Part shown: in pieces, positions 16,534-25,916 of the stretch
How positions within the stretch are numbered: the first letter of the stretch is position 1
How the letters are laid out: the number at the start of each line of letters is the position of its first letter
Source of the DNA: Singulisphaera sp. GP187
Lineage (GTDB): Bacteria; Planctomycetota; Planctomycetia; Isosphaerales; Isosphaeraceae
Assembly (NCBI RefSeq): GCF_900129635.1
Contig: NZ_FSRB01000004.1
Span: 124,001 to 188,000, forward strand
DNA: 64,000 bases
Reading direction: 5' to 3'
Made by a program: the position numbers and the translations under genes
Notes under the pieces: model-generated
Told to the model about the DNA's origin: nothing
Seen by the model: only the letters and a program-made list of their open reading frames with translations
Database searches by the model: none

Positions 16534-17289
16534 GTGGCGATGGCCGACCGCTTCTATTGCCCCGATCCCCCAATCTCCGGCCAGTTCACCATCGAAGGCG
16601 ATGAGGCCCGCCACCTGGTCCGGGTCCGCCGGCTGGGCGTGAAGGATCAGGTCGAGCTTTTCGACGGCCGAGGGTATGCCACCTGCGCCGAGGTGAGGGC
16701 GGTGGGGCGCGATCGGGTCGAGCTGGTCGCCGTCGGCGCCGCGTTGCCCGATCGGCCGTTGCCCTGCCGGCTGACTTTGGCGACGGCGGTCCCCAAGGGA
16801 GAACGGTTCGACTGGCTGATCGAAAAGGCGACGGAGTTGGGGGTGACCAAGCTCATCCCGATCATTACGGAGCGATCGGTCGTCGACCCACGCGACGCCA
16901 AGCTCGAACGGCTCCGTCGTCGGGTCGTCGAAGCCTCCAAGCAATGTGGTCGGAACCGACTCATGGAGGTGGAGCGGCCCACCCCCTGGTCGGCGCTCCT
17001 CACGAGCAGAGCCCATGGAGTTCGGCTTCTGGCTCACCCCAGCGGAGCACCGCGCGGGCGGTGGCCGCGCAGTGAGGAGGGCCAAGCGGGGGCGGTGACG
17101 CTCGCCGTGGGCCCCGAAGGGGGATTCACCGACGCGGAAGTCGACGAGGCCCAGACGCACGGATGGTCGATCGTGGGACTCGGGTCGACCATCCTGCGGA
17201 TCGAGACGGCTGGGCTCGTCGGCGCTTCGGCGGTCCTGGCTCAGTACGAGGTTGGGGACGAATCAGCAGTCGGGAGTGGGCCGTCATAG
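16534..17289 (+). CDS. rsmE: 16S rRNA (uracil-1498-N3)-methyltransferase RsmE
   Basis: A 251-residue SPOUT-family enzyme. The N-terminal PUA-like domain contains FTIEGDEARHLVRVRRLGVK. The C-terminal knotted methyltransferase domain contains ATAVPKGERFDWLIEKATEL, ITERSVV, AVGPEGGFTDAEVD and LGSTILRIETA, the last two forming the SAM-binding knot. It methylates U1498 of 16S rRNA. The sequence is of normal length and shows no disruptions. Confidence 0.95.
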   Translation: MAMADRFYCPDPPISGQFTIEGDEARHLVRVRRLGVKDQVELFDGRGYATCAEVRAVGRDRVELVAVGAALPDRPLPCRLTLATAVPKGERFDWLIEKATELGVTKLIPIITERSVVDPRDAKLERLRRRVVEASKQCGRNRLMEVERPTPWSALLTSRAHGVRLLAHPSGAPRGRWPRSEEGQAGAVTLAVGPEGGFTDAEVDEAQTHGWSIVGLGSTILRIETAGLVGASAVLAQYEVGDESAVGSGPS

Positions 17290-17353
17290 CCCATTGATCG
17301 GCGCGGCGGGGCGCTTGCGATCGTCCCCGCCCGGAACGGAACGGCGGGAGCGC

Positions 17354-17764
17354 TCAGGTCCATTGGCCGCCCGATTTATCCTGATAGATCGACCAGACAT
17401 AGCCGTCAGGGTCTTTGAGGGCAAACTCGCGCCAACCCCATGATTGATCGGTGGGCTCGCTCGAAAGGCTGAGCATCGCCCCTTCGTCGAGGCAGTGCTG
17501 GTAGAAGGCGTCAATATCATCCACGCGCAATTGAAGATGGATCCCGACACCCGGCTTGGTATCCGCAAACTCCGCGGCATGCGCCTCTCGAGGGTGAAGC
17601 ATCAGGCTAAAGTCGCCAATCCGCAGGATCGCCAGGCTGATCGGAGCGCCTTCTTCTTCGGCGTGGATCTGGGCAACCTCGGCACCGACGACTTCGTTAT
17701 AGAATTCAAGCGACTTGAGCACGTCCTCCACATACATGAAGACGCTAGTAACTTGCCCCGCCAT
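17354..17764 (-). CDS. VOC (glyoxalase/bleomycin-resistance fold) family protein
   Basis: About 136 residues, taking the ATG at 17762-17764 that follows GAGGGGG; an in-frame ATG two codons upstream and a longer frame from 17833 are alternatives. The two beta-alpha-beta-beta-beta modules are visible: TSVFMYVEDVLKSLEFYNEV at the N-terminus and GIHLQLRVDDIDAFYQHCLD plus FALKDPDGYVWSIYQD at the C-terminus, where Glu/His metal ligands are normally placed. The substrate is unknown; members include glyoxalase I, dioxygenases and resistance proteins. Confidence 0.85.
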   Translation of the reverse strand: MAGQVTSVFMYVEDVLKSLEFYNEVVGAEVAQIHAEEEGAPISLAILRIGDFSLMLHPREAHAAEFADTKPGVGIHLQLRVDDIDAFYQHCLDEGAMLSLSSEPTDQSWGWREFALKDPDGYVWSIYQDKSGGQWT

Positions 17765-17956
17765 CCGCATCCCCCTCTCGCCTGCCAGGAAATTCACCCG
17801 CCGGAGGATACCCCGAAGGACCTTTTCCCGCAACGGCGCACGCGCATTGATTCACGTGGCTTCGAAACTCAAGCGTTCGGAACGCTCGCTCTCTGTTTCG
17901 ATACGTTCGCAACGCAGGGCGAGCGTTCGCTCTGTTCCAGCCCGAGTCAGGGAAGG

Positions 17957-18157
17957 TTACTCCACGCCCAGATGCACGGTGCCCGTCGACGCGGGGGTCA
18001 TCGCCTCGCCGCAGCAGGTGAAGGACTGGGCGTTCGTCGAGCAGGTGCAGGGATTGATAATCTCGATCTCCGAACCGCACTTCCGACACTGAAGCCGTTG
18101 ACCGGCCGGCAACTTGACTCGATTGCTCGCGTTGGTCGCTTCGATTTTCGTCGTCAT
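17957..18157 (-). CDS. small desulforedoxin-like six-cysteine protein
   Basis: A 66-residue protein from the ATG at 18155-18157, which has GAGGAG upstream. The core is LQCRKCGSEIEIINPC, then CTC, then TCCGEAM. The CxxCG ... CCGxxM layout matches the rubredoxin-like FeCys4 site of desulforedoxin and of the N-terminal domain of desulfoferrodoxin, here with an added C-x-C in the middle. It may therefore bind iron or zinc. No superoxide reductase domain follows. The link to electron transfer or oxidative stress is inference. The next gene on this strand is the VOC protein, about 190 bp downstream. Confidence 0.75.
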   Translation of the reverse strand: MTTKIEATNASNRVKLPAGQRLQCRKCGSEIEIINPCTCSTNAQSFTCCGEAMTPASTGTVHLGVE

Positions 18158-18385
18158 CGTTCGGCTCCTCGTGGTGGATTGCCAGAGCGGCAATGCCTCT
18201 TCGTCCCGTCGAGGGGGGCCGCACACCGGGGCGAGGCACACGAATTCGCGCTCGCCCATTTCCCTGGCGGGTCTGTCGAGACTTCGATCCAGAGAACGAA
18301 GGCATCGAGAATTCCAGTGATGCAAATGCTAGACCCGCGACTTCTCAAATCGTAGAAATCGAAGTGAGCCGAGCGGCTCGGCCGC

Positions 18386-19339
18386 TCAAGGTGCCTCGTC
18401 GCCTGCGAAGAAGTCCACGGTCTCCCGGATGGCGGGGAGGAGATACCCGACGGCGGAGTAGTGGCCGCAGTCGAACCACTGGATGCGCGGTCGACCCGCA
18501 GCCTCCCAGAGTGCCATGGCTGACGCCGGTGGGATCACCTCATCGACATTTCCGGCCATCATGAACAGACGCTTGCCGACCAGGCGATGGGCATAGGTCA
18601 GTGGGTCGAACGGGGCGGTCAAGGTCTTGAAGTCGGCTCGGGTGCGGCCTGATTTCAGCCAGAGGTCGCGATACTTGGCCGCCTCGGGCATCTCCCAGAG
18701 GATTCGCGCCAGGTCGCCGCCAGCCAGGAGCAGGGCCGCCTGATTGATCGTGGGATCGATGGCCGCGGCCAGGGAGGCGACGATTCCCCCCAGGCTGATG
18801 CCGGTGACGCCCAGCTTGGTCGAATCGACCTCGGGTCGGCCCGCCAGCCAGGCCGCCGCGCGCCGGACGTCGCACACGCCTTGGCGCATTGACAGCAAGG
18901 AGCGTTCCATGTCGGCCGAGAGGAACTTCTTGTCGCTTCCCGCCGGCCGTCGCTCTCCGTAGTAGGGGAGCTTGACGAAGAGTGCCGCCACCCCGCGCTG
19001 GGCTAAACGGGCCGCCAGGTAGCGTGAGAGGGCAAAATCGGCTCCGAGGATGTGCAAGACCACCACCGCCGGACGACGCCCCGGTCCCACCGGGCAGAAA
19101 TATTCGGCGTGAACCGTATTGTTTTCCGGGTCCGGAGTCGTGATCGGCGACGGGAACCGGACGGCGTCCACCGAAAACGTCGACTCGGTCCGGATCAACT
19201 CGCGTTCGTAAGGGAATTGAGCCGCGGTCAGACGGTAGAGCTCGGGAACTTGAGCTTCCGCCGCCGTCGGCTGAAAGCGGGCTTCCCCCTGCTCCACCCC
19301 ACCCAGAACGAGCGTCACGATCAGAACGAATCCGGTCAT
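18386..19339 (-). CDS. secreted alpha/beta hydrolase
   Basis: A 317-residue protein with an N-terminal signal peptide (TGFVLIVTLVLGGVEQGEA). The hydrolase core shows AVVVLHILGADF (oxyanion strand), the nucleophile elbow GVTGISLGGIVA with Ser, NVDEVIPP carrying the acid, and DCGHYSA with the catalytic His. It belongs to the dienelactone hydrolase / prolyl-oligopeptidase-like group; the substrate may be an ester in the periplasm. It lies 90 bp from the AI-2E family gene on the same strand. Confidence 0.82.
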   Translation of the reverse strand: MTGFVLIVTLVLGGVEQGEARFQPTAAEAQVPELYRLTAAQFPYERELIRTESTFSVDAVRFPSPITTPDPENNTVHAEYFCPVGPGRRPAVVVLHILGADFALSRYLAARLAQRGVAALFVKLPYYGERRPAGSDKKFLSADMERSLLSMRQGVCDVRRAAAWLAGRPEVDSTKLGVTGISLGGIVASLAAAIDPTINQAALLLAGGDLARILWEMPEAAKYRDLWLKSGRTRADFKTLTAPFDPLTYAHRLVGKRLFMMAGNVDEVIPPASAMALWEAAGRPRIQWFDCGHYSAVGYLLPAIRETVDFFAGDEAP

Positions 19340-19429
19340 CAGTGGTCGGGCTCCGGTAAGCGAGTGTGCCAGTGTGGGGGCGAGCGAGTTCGATCTGGCG
19401 AACGAACGGTCGCGCCAGCCATTGTTGGA

Positions 19430-20623
19430 TCAATGGCGACCAGCCGGGGCGGAGCTGCCAGGCCGGATCGCCTCCGAGCTTGCGGTCGAAGGTTCGGGGA
19501 GTCCGGGAGCGTCGGGGGCTGAATCGGGAGGGAGGTTGAGGGCCGAATCGTCTGCGCCGGGGGTTCTCCAGTCGAGGCTCATCAACTCGGCCCATCGATT
19601 CAATTCGGGGACCGTCTGAAAGACCAGCTTCATCGTGACCGCGATCGGCATGGCAAGGATGAGGCCGACGAGTCCCCAGAGGAAACCCCAGAAGAGGCAG
19701 GCGATCAGCACCGTGGTCCCGTTCATGTCGAGCGAGCGGCCCATCACGAACGGGGTTACGATATACCCCTCGATTCCGACCGCCGCGAGGTAGACTGCCG
19801 CCACGATCAGGGCATCGCCGATTGACCCTGACTGGCCGATCGTGATCAAGGTTGGCAGGCCGCCCCCGATCATTTGACCGACGTAGGGAATGAAGTTCAT
19901 CAAGCCCGCGAACAGTCCCAGGGCAAACGGAAACTTCACGTTCAGGCCCCAGAGCGACAGGGCCAACACGATGCCGAGCCCGAGGTTGATGATCGTCCGC
20001 GCCACCAGGTAGTTGCGGATCTGACTGGTCAACCGGCCAAGGATCCGGGCCGCGGCATTCGCGTCGCCGGGAGTGGCGGCGAAGAAGCGGATCACCTTGG
20101 TCGTCAGCATGTCGCTCTCAGCCAGTAGGAAGAGCACCAGGATCAGGATGAAGAAACCCTGGGCCACCCGGATCGAGAGGTCCGCCAGGCCGATGCTCAA
20201 GGTATCGATCACCATCGCCCGGTTCGCGTCACCGAGTAAGTCGATCGTTCCCGGCTCGGGCAAGATCCCCCGCATCGACGGATGGTCGCGAATCATGTCA
20301 TTGATCCGGTGACTGATCCGCCCGGAAAGACGTTCGATGTCCGCCGGAAGCGTGTTGGCCGCCTGGACCAGGCTCTCGGCCGTCAGGCTCGCGACGTAAA
20401 GGCCGCAGAGCACCGTTAACAAGAAGAGGACGACCGCCGCACCCGTCGGACTGAGCGGGAGCACGCGACGGAGCAGAGTCGTGAGCGGGTTGAGCATGCA
20501 TGCCAGCACGAGTGCTAGCGCGATTGGGATGAGGATCGCCTTCAGAAGGTAGAGCGCGGCAATCACACCGAGAGTGGCCAGAACCACCAGGGAGGGACTG
20601 GTCAGTTTGGTGACTCGATCCAC
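19430..20623 (-). CDS. AI-2E transporter family permease
   Basis: A 397-residue membrane protein of the AI-2E transporter (PerM/TqsA) family. Hydrophobic helices at the N-terminus (VVLATLGVIAALYLL, ILIPIALALVLACMLNPL) are followed by a soluble helical insert (about residues 80-150) and by the conserved C-terminal block GLNVKFPFALGLFAGLMNFIP with PYVGQMIGGGLPTL. Members export AI-2 or act as Na+/H+ antiporters; the substrate here is unknown. The start is GTG behind GAGGAGGCAGGA. Confidence 0.9.
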   Translation of the reverse strand: MDRVTKLTSPSLVVLATLGVIAALYLLKAILIPIALALVLACMLNPLTTLLRRVLPLSPTGAAVVLFLLTVLCGLYVASLTAESLVQAANTLPADIERLSGRISHRINDMIRDHPSMRGILPEPGTIDLLGDANRAMVIDTLSIGLADLSIRVAQGFFILILVLFLLAESDMLTTKVIRFFAATPGDANAAARILGRLTSQIRNYLVARTIINLGLGIVLALSLWGLNVKFPFALGLFAGLMNFIPYVGQMIGGGLPTLITIGQSGSIGDALIVAAVYLAAVGIEGYIVTPFVMGRSLDMNGTTVLIACLFWGFLWGLVGLILAMPIAVTMKLVFQTVPELNRWAELMSLDWRTPGADDSALNLPPDSAPDAPGLPEPSTASSEAIRPGSSAPAGRH

Positions 20624-20677
20624 TCCTGCCTCCTCGACCGCCCGCGCACTTTGCTCATCGTTCCACCCGATCCATCA

Positions 20678-21667
20678 TCACTCGGCATCGCGCGCTTGGC
20701 AAGAGTCGGAAGGGACGCTCGATGCGATCCGATCGATCCGCTCGAGGTCGGCGAAGCGGCGCAGCAGCCCCTTCAGAGTCGTGTCGGCGGCCGGCAGCAC
20801 GGCCTTGACTGGCTCCTCGATCGACCCTGGGGCGGGAACGATCCCGGTCCAGGTCAAGCGCAACGGCCAGCCGAGCGATTCCGCCGTCCGGTTGAATCGC
20901 TCCTGGAGCCGGAGCGCCCAGACCACGCCCCAGTGATCGCGGAACCAGAGCCAGGTGGCGTCGAGCCCGGTGTGTGCCGGGCTGACGCGGTCCGCGCTCC
21001 GGAACGCCGTCCAGGCCGAAACCGCCAGGCACCAGGGATAGACCGACCAGAGTCTCGCCCCTTGATTCAATCGAAGCTCACTGCGTGTGAGTGCCAAATA
21101 TTCGCAGACGAACCCAAACCCGAGCCAGGCCGCCGCGCGCCCATAGCGGGTCGGCAGATAGTTCGTGACCCCGGCGATGACCACGAGCCCGTAGAAGAGG
21201 CTCCAGGGCGCGTCGAGCCGTAGCCGGCTCAAGCCCTGCGCCTTCCGGGCCCAACCGGGGCCTTCGAGCCACGGGATCAGAAAGACGAGGACGAGGAGCG
21301 CCATCAAGATCGCCCAAGCCCCTCCACCGGGCCGACGCGCATTCAGGACCGAGATCAAGGCCGCAAACGAAGCGAGCACCGCGAGATAAACCAGGTGCCC
21401 CGCCATCGGCCGACCCGACGCGATCGTCTCCGTCCCGGCCACGCCCTGCGAGACCAATCCGATGAGGATGGCGAGGCCGGCCCAGGCCACTGCCGGTCGG
21501 AGTTCCGTCCCCTGAGCGCCTCGCCAAGCCGCCCTCCAAGGGACGATCGCCGTCCCCAACGCGAGGCCGACGCAGGCCGGTGCCCACCCAGGGTCGAAGA
21601 TCAGGGCCAGGCCCCCGAGCGCCAAGAGGATCCGGATCCCAATGCTCCATGGACTCAAGCGACGCAC
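20678..21667 (-). CDS. conserved multi-pass membrane protein
   Basis: A 329-residue protein, probably starting at GTG, with about seven hydrophobic segments, e.g. IGIRILLALGGLALIF, LVYLAVLASFAALISVL and AWAILMALLVLVFLIPWL. A soluble C-terminal region of about 100 residues (from WFRDHWGVVWALRLQERFN onward) follows. Such an H/W/R-rich stretch is seen in uncharacterised planctomycete membrane proteins; no catalytic motif was identified. It lies 54 bp from the AI-2E gene in the same direction, so cotranscription is likely. Confidence 0.65.
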   Translation of the reverse strand: MRRLSPWSIGIRILLALGGLALIFDPGWAPACVGLALGTAIVPWRAAWRGAQGTELRPAVAWAGLAILIGLVSQGVAGTETIASGRPMAGHLVYLAVLASFAALISVLNARRPGGGAWAILMALLVLVFLIPWLEGPGWARKAQGLSRLRLDAPWSLFYGLVVIAGVTNYLPTRYGRAAAWLGFGFVCEYLALTRSELRLNQGARLWSVYPWCLAVSAWTAFRSADRVSPAHTGLDATWLWFRDHWGVVWALRLQERFNRTAESLGWPLRLTWTGIVPAPGSIEEPVKAVLPAADTTLKGLLRRFADLERIDRIASSVPSDSCQARDAE

Positions 21668-21784
21668 TCCCGAGTGGGCTTAGGGGACGATGGGAAAATA
21701 GCTAAGTTTATCGGCACACTTCGAAACCATCTTGTACACTAGTTGTGTTCGGTCATGATTTGCGACGGAAAGGGACGGGGCACC

Positions 21785-22612
21785 ATGTTGACGGCGACCA
21801 TCGGAACCGCCTTGCTGATTTGCCAGTCCGCGCTCGGCGGTCACGGCCATCATGGCTCGAAGGTTGGGGCTTGCGATCGCTGTGGGGAGAAAAACGGAGA
21901 CATTCTCGCGACCGTCTCGCGGCTTCAGACCGCTCCGCGTTGGCGGGATCGAGACGACGCGGCTCACGATCTTCGTGATTTCGATTGGCGATGCCACCCC
22001 GAAATCGTCGGCGCCCTGGCGTACACGCTTCTGAACGACCCGGAAGAAGAGGTTCGGGAAGAGGCGGCCGAGTCATTGACCAAGATGGCCCCTTGCCTCC
22101 CGGAGGCCCATGCCGCACTCAGCCAGGCCGCGGAGAACGACCGCGACTATGCGACCAGGCATTGGGCTCGGAAAGGTCTGAAAGCACTTCGTGGCCGCTG
22201 CGAAGGGACCTGTGAAGTCTGTGAGCCCGGAACTTCCGGAGCGATCGTCCTGCCGACGACGATCCTCGGCGAAACGTTCGCTCCCGGCCTGCCAATGATC
22301 CCCGGCAAGACGTTGGGAGAACCGCGGTTCGAATCGAGCGTGGAGTCGTTCACCCCGCTGACGCCAGGACCGTTGGACTCGCCTGTCGAGTCCATGCCCC
22401 TCGCTCCGGTCGAAGCCTCGCCGATTCCGCCGGACGAATCGGGCGATATGTCGCTCGAACCATTGCCTCTCGAGCCTCCCGGCCCCTCGGCGGCCCGATC
22501 GACCCCGAAAACGGCGCGGCCGGTTGAGACCAAGAAGGTGGCGCAAGCCCCGAGTCGTCGTCGCGGCTTGCCTCGGTTCATCCGGATTCCGTCGTCACTC
22601 CTCGATCGCTGA
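21785..22612 (+). CDS. secreted HEAT-repeat protein
   Basis: A 275-residue protein from the ATG at 21785, preceded by AAGGGACGGGG. A signal peptide (MLTATIGTALLICQSALGG) is followed by a His-rich patch, a C-x-x-C (ACDRCGEK) and two to three HEAT-like helical repeats (WRDRDDAAHDLRDFDW; VGALAYTLLNDPEEEVREEA; DYATRHWARKGLKAL). The C-terminal half is Pro/Ser/Leu-rich and low in complexity. HEAT repeats bind proteins; the partner is unknown. The gene is convergent with the Mla operon, with only 15 bp between stops. Confidence 0.75.
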   Translation: MLTATIGTALLICQSALGGHGHHGSKVGACDRCGEKNGDILATVSRLQTAPRWRDRDDAAHDLRDFDWRCHPEIVGALAYTLLNDPEEEVREEAAESLTKMAPCLPEAHAALSQAAENDRDYATRHWARKGLKALRGRCEGTCEVCEPGTSGAIVLPTTILGETFAPGLPMIPGKTLGEPRFESSVESFTPLTPGPLDSPVESMPLAPVEASPIPPDESGDMSLEPLPLEPPGPSAARSTPKTARPVETKKVAQAPSRRRGLPRFIRIPSSLLDR

Positions 22613-22627
22613 CCACCACCGCATCGG

Positions 22628-23737
22628 TTATTGCCGTTGGAGGGCCCCGCGCGTCATGGACGAGGGGTCGCGGGCCACCTTCTCGGCGAAGACCCGGAAC
22701 GACGCCACGATCGGACGGAGTGCCCCAAAGATCTCGTTGGCCGTGATCGACATCTTATTCATGTTGTCGTGAAGCTCACTTTCGAGCAGGAGTTTCTGAA
22801 TGCTCCCGTCCGGATTGAGCCGGCCCCGACCATCGTTGAGCGCCCTGGTCAATAAGCTGAGGTCGCTCGCGATCAAATTCAGGCGGCGGAGCGTCACGCC
22901 GAACTCGGTCGTGGGCATGGTATTGGCGGGAGCCCCCAGGTCTTTGAAAAGGGGCGAGGCGCTGGCCATCCCGCTGTCGAACCGCGCGAAGCTTGAGGAG
23001 AAGCGATCGATCCCGGCCTTCAAGGCCGCCTGCGTGGTCGGGTCGAGCGTCTCGTTCACTTTTTGGGAGACTTCCCGGAGGTTAGCGACCGCGGGCTGGA
23101 ATTCCTTCTCGTTCGCGAGGATGAACCGGTCGATCCCATCCGCGGCGGAAGCCACTCGTCGTCCCGTCTGGGTCCAGATGTCGATGAAGTCGCCGATCTG
23201 TTCGGCGCTCTTGGTCATCTTGGCGATGCCGTTGGCGGCCAGGTCGATCGCCTGCAAGGTGGACCCTGCCTTCTCAAACGCCTTGGTCGCGGCCGCCAGC
23301 GCCTTGGATGGATCAGGGGCGATGGCGCCCTCAATCACAGGCGCACCCAACGGCGTCTTGGCCATCGCGAGCAAGCCGGGACCGGTCCCCGGCAACAGGT
23401 CGATGGTCACGTCACCGATCAAGGATCGGGACAGGTGAGGAACCGAGCCTGATTTGATCTTGTATTTCTTCTCCAACGAGAGGGTGACGAGCACCCCGTC
23501 CGGCTTGTTCGGCCGGTCGTCGAAAACGATCGCCGTGACGACGCCCACGCGGATCCCGCTCTTGCGGACCGGGATTCCTTCGGCCACGCCCGGCGCCTCG
23601 GCGTAGTGCACGACGACGTAGCCATGGTCGCGGAACAGTTGGGGAGACTCGCCGAACCAGACGATCAGCATGGTCAGGACCAACCCCGCCACGATGACGA
23701 ACATCCCGATCCGGAACTGCATGACCCGTTCGTTCAT
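22628..23737 (-). CDS. mlaD: MlaD-family MCE protein
   Basis: A 369-residue substrate-binding protein of an Mla-type phospholipid transporter. An N-terminal helix (FRIGMFVIVAGLVLTMLIVWF) anchors it in the inner membrane. The MCE domain follows, with AEAPGVAEGIPVRKSGIRVG and ITIDLLPG-like VTIDLLPGTG. A long helical C-terminal region probably forms a hydrophobic tunnel or barrel. The ATG at 23735-23737 has GAGAGAGG at proper spacing; a second ATG two codons upstream touches the binding site. It is the last gene of the mlaE-mlaF-mlaD operon. Confidence 0.9.
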   Translation of the reverse strand: MNERVMQFRIGMFVIVAGLVLTMLIVWFGESPQLFRDHGYVVVHYAEAPGVAEGIPVRKSGIRVGVVTAIVFDDRPNKPDGVLVTLSLEKKYKIKSGSVPHLSRSLIGDVTIDLLPGTGPGLLAMAKTPLGAPVIEGAIAPDPSKALAAATKAFEKAGSTLQAIDLAANGIAKMTKSAEQIGDFIDIWTQTGRRVASAADGIDRFILANEKEFQPAVANLREVSQKVNETLDPTTQAALKAGIDRFSSSFARFDSGMASASPLFKDLGAPANTMPTTEFGVTLRRLNLIASDLSLLTRALNDGRGRLNPDGSIQKLLLESELHDNMNKMSITANEIFGALRPIVASFRVFAEKVARDPSSMTRGALQRQ

Positions 23738-23764
23738 GAACATCCTCTCTCGGGAAGCAAGCGG

Positions 23765-24613
23765 CTAGCTATTGCCTCGATTCTGGGCCATTTCTCGGAG
23801 GCGTTCGCCTGCCTCGCCCCGGACAAACTGCCGGACGCGCGCATCGGGGTGGTCTTCCAGGGCATCGGGGGGACCATCATAAAGAATCTGCGACTCTCCG
23901 GCGGGGAGCCGAGCCAACGGATAAAGCATGACGACGCGGTCAGCCACCTTGAGGACGGTCTTCATGTCGTGGGTCACGACGATTCCGGTCGCCTTCTTGG
24001 TCACCGCCGTCTGGAGGATCAGTTCATTGATCACGTCGCTCATGATCGGGTCGAGACCGGTCGTCGGCTCGTCGTAGAGCATGACCTCGGGGTCGAGGGC
24101 AAGTGCGCGGGCCATGCCCACGCGCTTCCGCTGGCCCCCGGAAAGCTCGGCCGGCTTCTTGTGCTCGAGGCCGGTCGGCAAACCGACCTCCTGCAATCGA
24201 TCGGCGACGATCTTACTCAAAGTCTGTTCATCGTAAAGATTGTGCTCGCGAGGCCCGAACGCCACGTTGTCGTAGATCGTCAGGCTGTCAAAGAGCGCGG
24301 CCATCTGAAACAGGAAGCCGAACCGAAGCCGCGTCATGGTCAGTTCATGCTCGTCGAGCTTGGCGAGGTCACGGCCGTCGAATTTGACGACGCCTCGGGT
24401 TGGACGCAGCAGACCGATCATGAGCTTGAGCAGGACCGTCTTGCCGCAACCGCTCTCGCCAATCACGCAGAGGGTTTGGCCGGCGCGAATCCGCAGGGTG
24501 ATATCACGCAAGACCGTCTGCTGACGGAAGCGCATGGTCAAGCCGAGCATCTCGATGATCGCCTTGGAATCGCCCTGGGGCTGCGGCTGAAGCTCCGTTC
24601 CGCCTATGCTCAT
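23765..24613 (-). CDS. mlaF: Mla-type ABC transporter ATP-binding protein
   Basis: A 282-residue ABC ATPase energising lipid transport. Walker A is GESGCGKTVLLK, the signature is LSGGQRKRVGMARAL, and Walker B with the D-loop is VMLYDEPTTGLDP; the switch His lies in IVVTHDMKT. The frame stays open far upstream, but homology begins at MSIGGTELQ and the ATG at 24611-24613 overlaps the stop of the permease gene by 4 bp, fixing the start. The arrangement matches MlaE-MlaF-MlaD systems that keep outer-membrane lipid asymmetry. Confidence 0.93.
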   Translation of the reverse strand: MSIGGTELQPQPQGDSKAIIEMLGLTMRFRQQTVLRDITLRIRAGQTLCVIGESGCGKTVLLKLMIGLLRPTRGVVKFDGRDLAKLDEHELTMTRLRFGFLFQMAALFDSLTIYDNVAFGPREHNLYDEQTLSKIVADRLQEVGLPTGLEHKKPAELSGGQRKRVGMARALALDPEVMLYDEPTTGLDPIMSDVINELILQTAVTKKATGIVVTHDMKTVLKVADRVVMLYPLARLPAGESQILYDGPPDALEDHPDARVRQFVRGEAGERLREMAQNRGNS

Positions 24614-25461
24614 AGCAGCCCCGACGATTGCGGCCAGATGGCACGGTACATCGCATTCCAGGCGATCCCGATCGTCAGGTCGAGGAACAGGATTGCGATG
24701 AACGAGTAAACGAATGCCTCGGTCGCCGCGCGTCCCACCCCTTCGGCGCCCGCTCGGGAATGGAACCCCCGATGGCAACTGATCAATGCAATCGCCGCGC
24801 CGAAGAAAAAGCTCTTGAAGACGCCCGCGAACAGGTCCATTCCACCGACATATTCGCGTGAGTGTTGCCAGTAGGCGAACGAGTCGACCGCGAGCAGTTG
24901 GGTGCTGATCACCGCGCCACCGATCACGCCCATGAAGTCGGCCATGAGCGTCAGCAAGGGGATCAAGAGGAAGCAGGCGAGGAACCGGGGGACGACCAGG
25001 TAGTTGATCGGGTTGGTGCCGAGCGCGGAGAGGGCATCGATTTGCTCGGTCACGCGCATCGTTCCGAGTTCGGCCGACATCGCCGATCCGACGCGGCCCG
25101 CGAGCATCGTCGCCGCCAGGACCGGTCCGAGCTCTTTCACCAGCGAGATGTTGATGACCGAGCCGAGCCGGGTGGCCAGGCCCATCATCGCGAACTGGCT
25201 GTGGGCTTGCACCGCGAGGACCATGCCGATGAACGTTCCCGTAATCGCGACGACCGGGACGCTCGAGACGCCGATCGCGTAAAAACTCGGGATCAGAGTC
25301 GACCACCTGGGCCGGCGACGAAACAGCCAGGAGATGGTCAGGGCCGAGAAGAGTCCGACGTCGCCAATATCAGCGACCATGTCGAAGATCTGCTCGCCCA
25401 CGCGATGGACGGGCGTCGCGTGGAACGCCGGATTCGGGGCGGGCGGCGAGGCGACGGCCAT
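24610..25461 (-). CDS. mlaE: MlaE-family lipid ABC transporter permease
   Basis: A 283-residue permease with five or six transmembrane helices and the conserved MlaE features VVAITGTFIGMVLAVQAH, ELGPVLAATMLAGRVGSAM and EIGTMRVTEQIDAL-like ELGTMRVTEQIDALSALG. It is the first gene of the operon, with AAGGAG about 10 nt ahead of the ATG. With the two following genes it would move phospholipids between inner and outer membranes. MlaA, MlaB and MlaC homologues are not in this window. Confidence 0.93.
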   Translation of the reverse strand: MAVASPPAPNPAFHATPVHRVGEQIFDMVADIGDVGLFSALTISWLFRRRPRWSTLIPSFYAIGVSSVPVVAITGTFIGMVLAVQAHSQFAMMGLATRLGSVINISLVKELGPVLAATMLAGRVGSAMSAELGTMRVTEQIDALSALGTNPINYLVVPRFLACFLLIPLLTLMADFMGVIGGAVISTQLLAVDSFAYWQHSREYVGGMDLFAGVFKSFFFGAAIALISCHRGFHSRAGAEGVGRAATEAFVYSFIAILFLDLTIGIAWNAMYRAIWPQSSGLL

Positions 25462-25916
25462 CCTGATGACGCTCCTTCTGAAACCAGCTCGCGAGGGTTC
25501 AAGATTCGAGTCGGATGAAAGGTGAGCGCGTCTGGTCGGCCGCGAAACTCCCTTCCCTGGGCGTTTTGGTCATTCTCGGCATTTGTTCGATTATTGGCAA
25601 GGCCGACTGGCGGGCGAAGCATTCCTTGATCTCGGCAAGGTTGTTCAGAGTCGACTTGCATTGAGGCAAGCCAGGGAATTAACGCGGTTTGCGGCGTCCC
25701 GACTGGCCGAAAGGTTTGCGACGTTGTCGGAGCGAATCCGTTTTCCATCATGATGATTTGGATGGAATGGAAGCGTGCGGCGACGATCGTGACGTAATCA
25801 GCCCGCTGATATCAACGCCCTTGCAAGCCAGAGAACAAGGGCTTGCTAACCGAGGGGTAGGGGACGAAAATCGGATCAAGACACGATGCGCGCACGATGA
25901 AGCGGAGGGCCGCGAG
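25462..25916. other. no supported gene; upstream region of divergent genes
   Basis: About 455 bases between mlaE (leftwards) and a small membrane gene (rightwards). It should contain the mla promoter. No domain-bearing frame and no strong repeat was seen. Confidence 0.45.
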
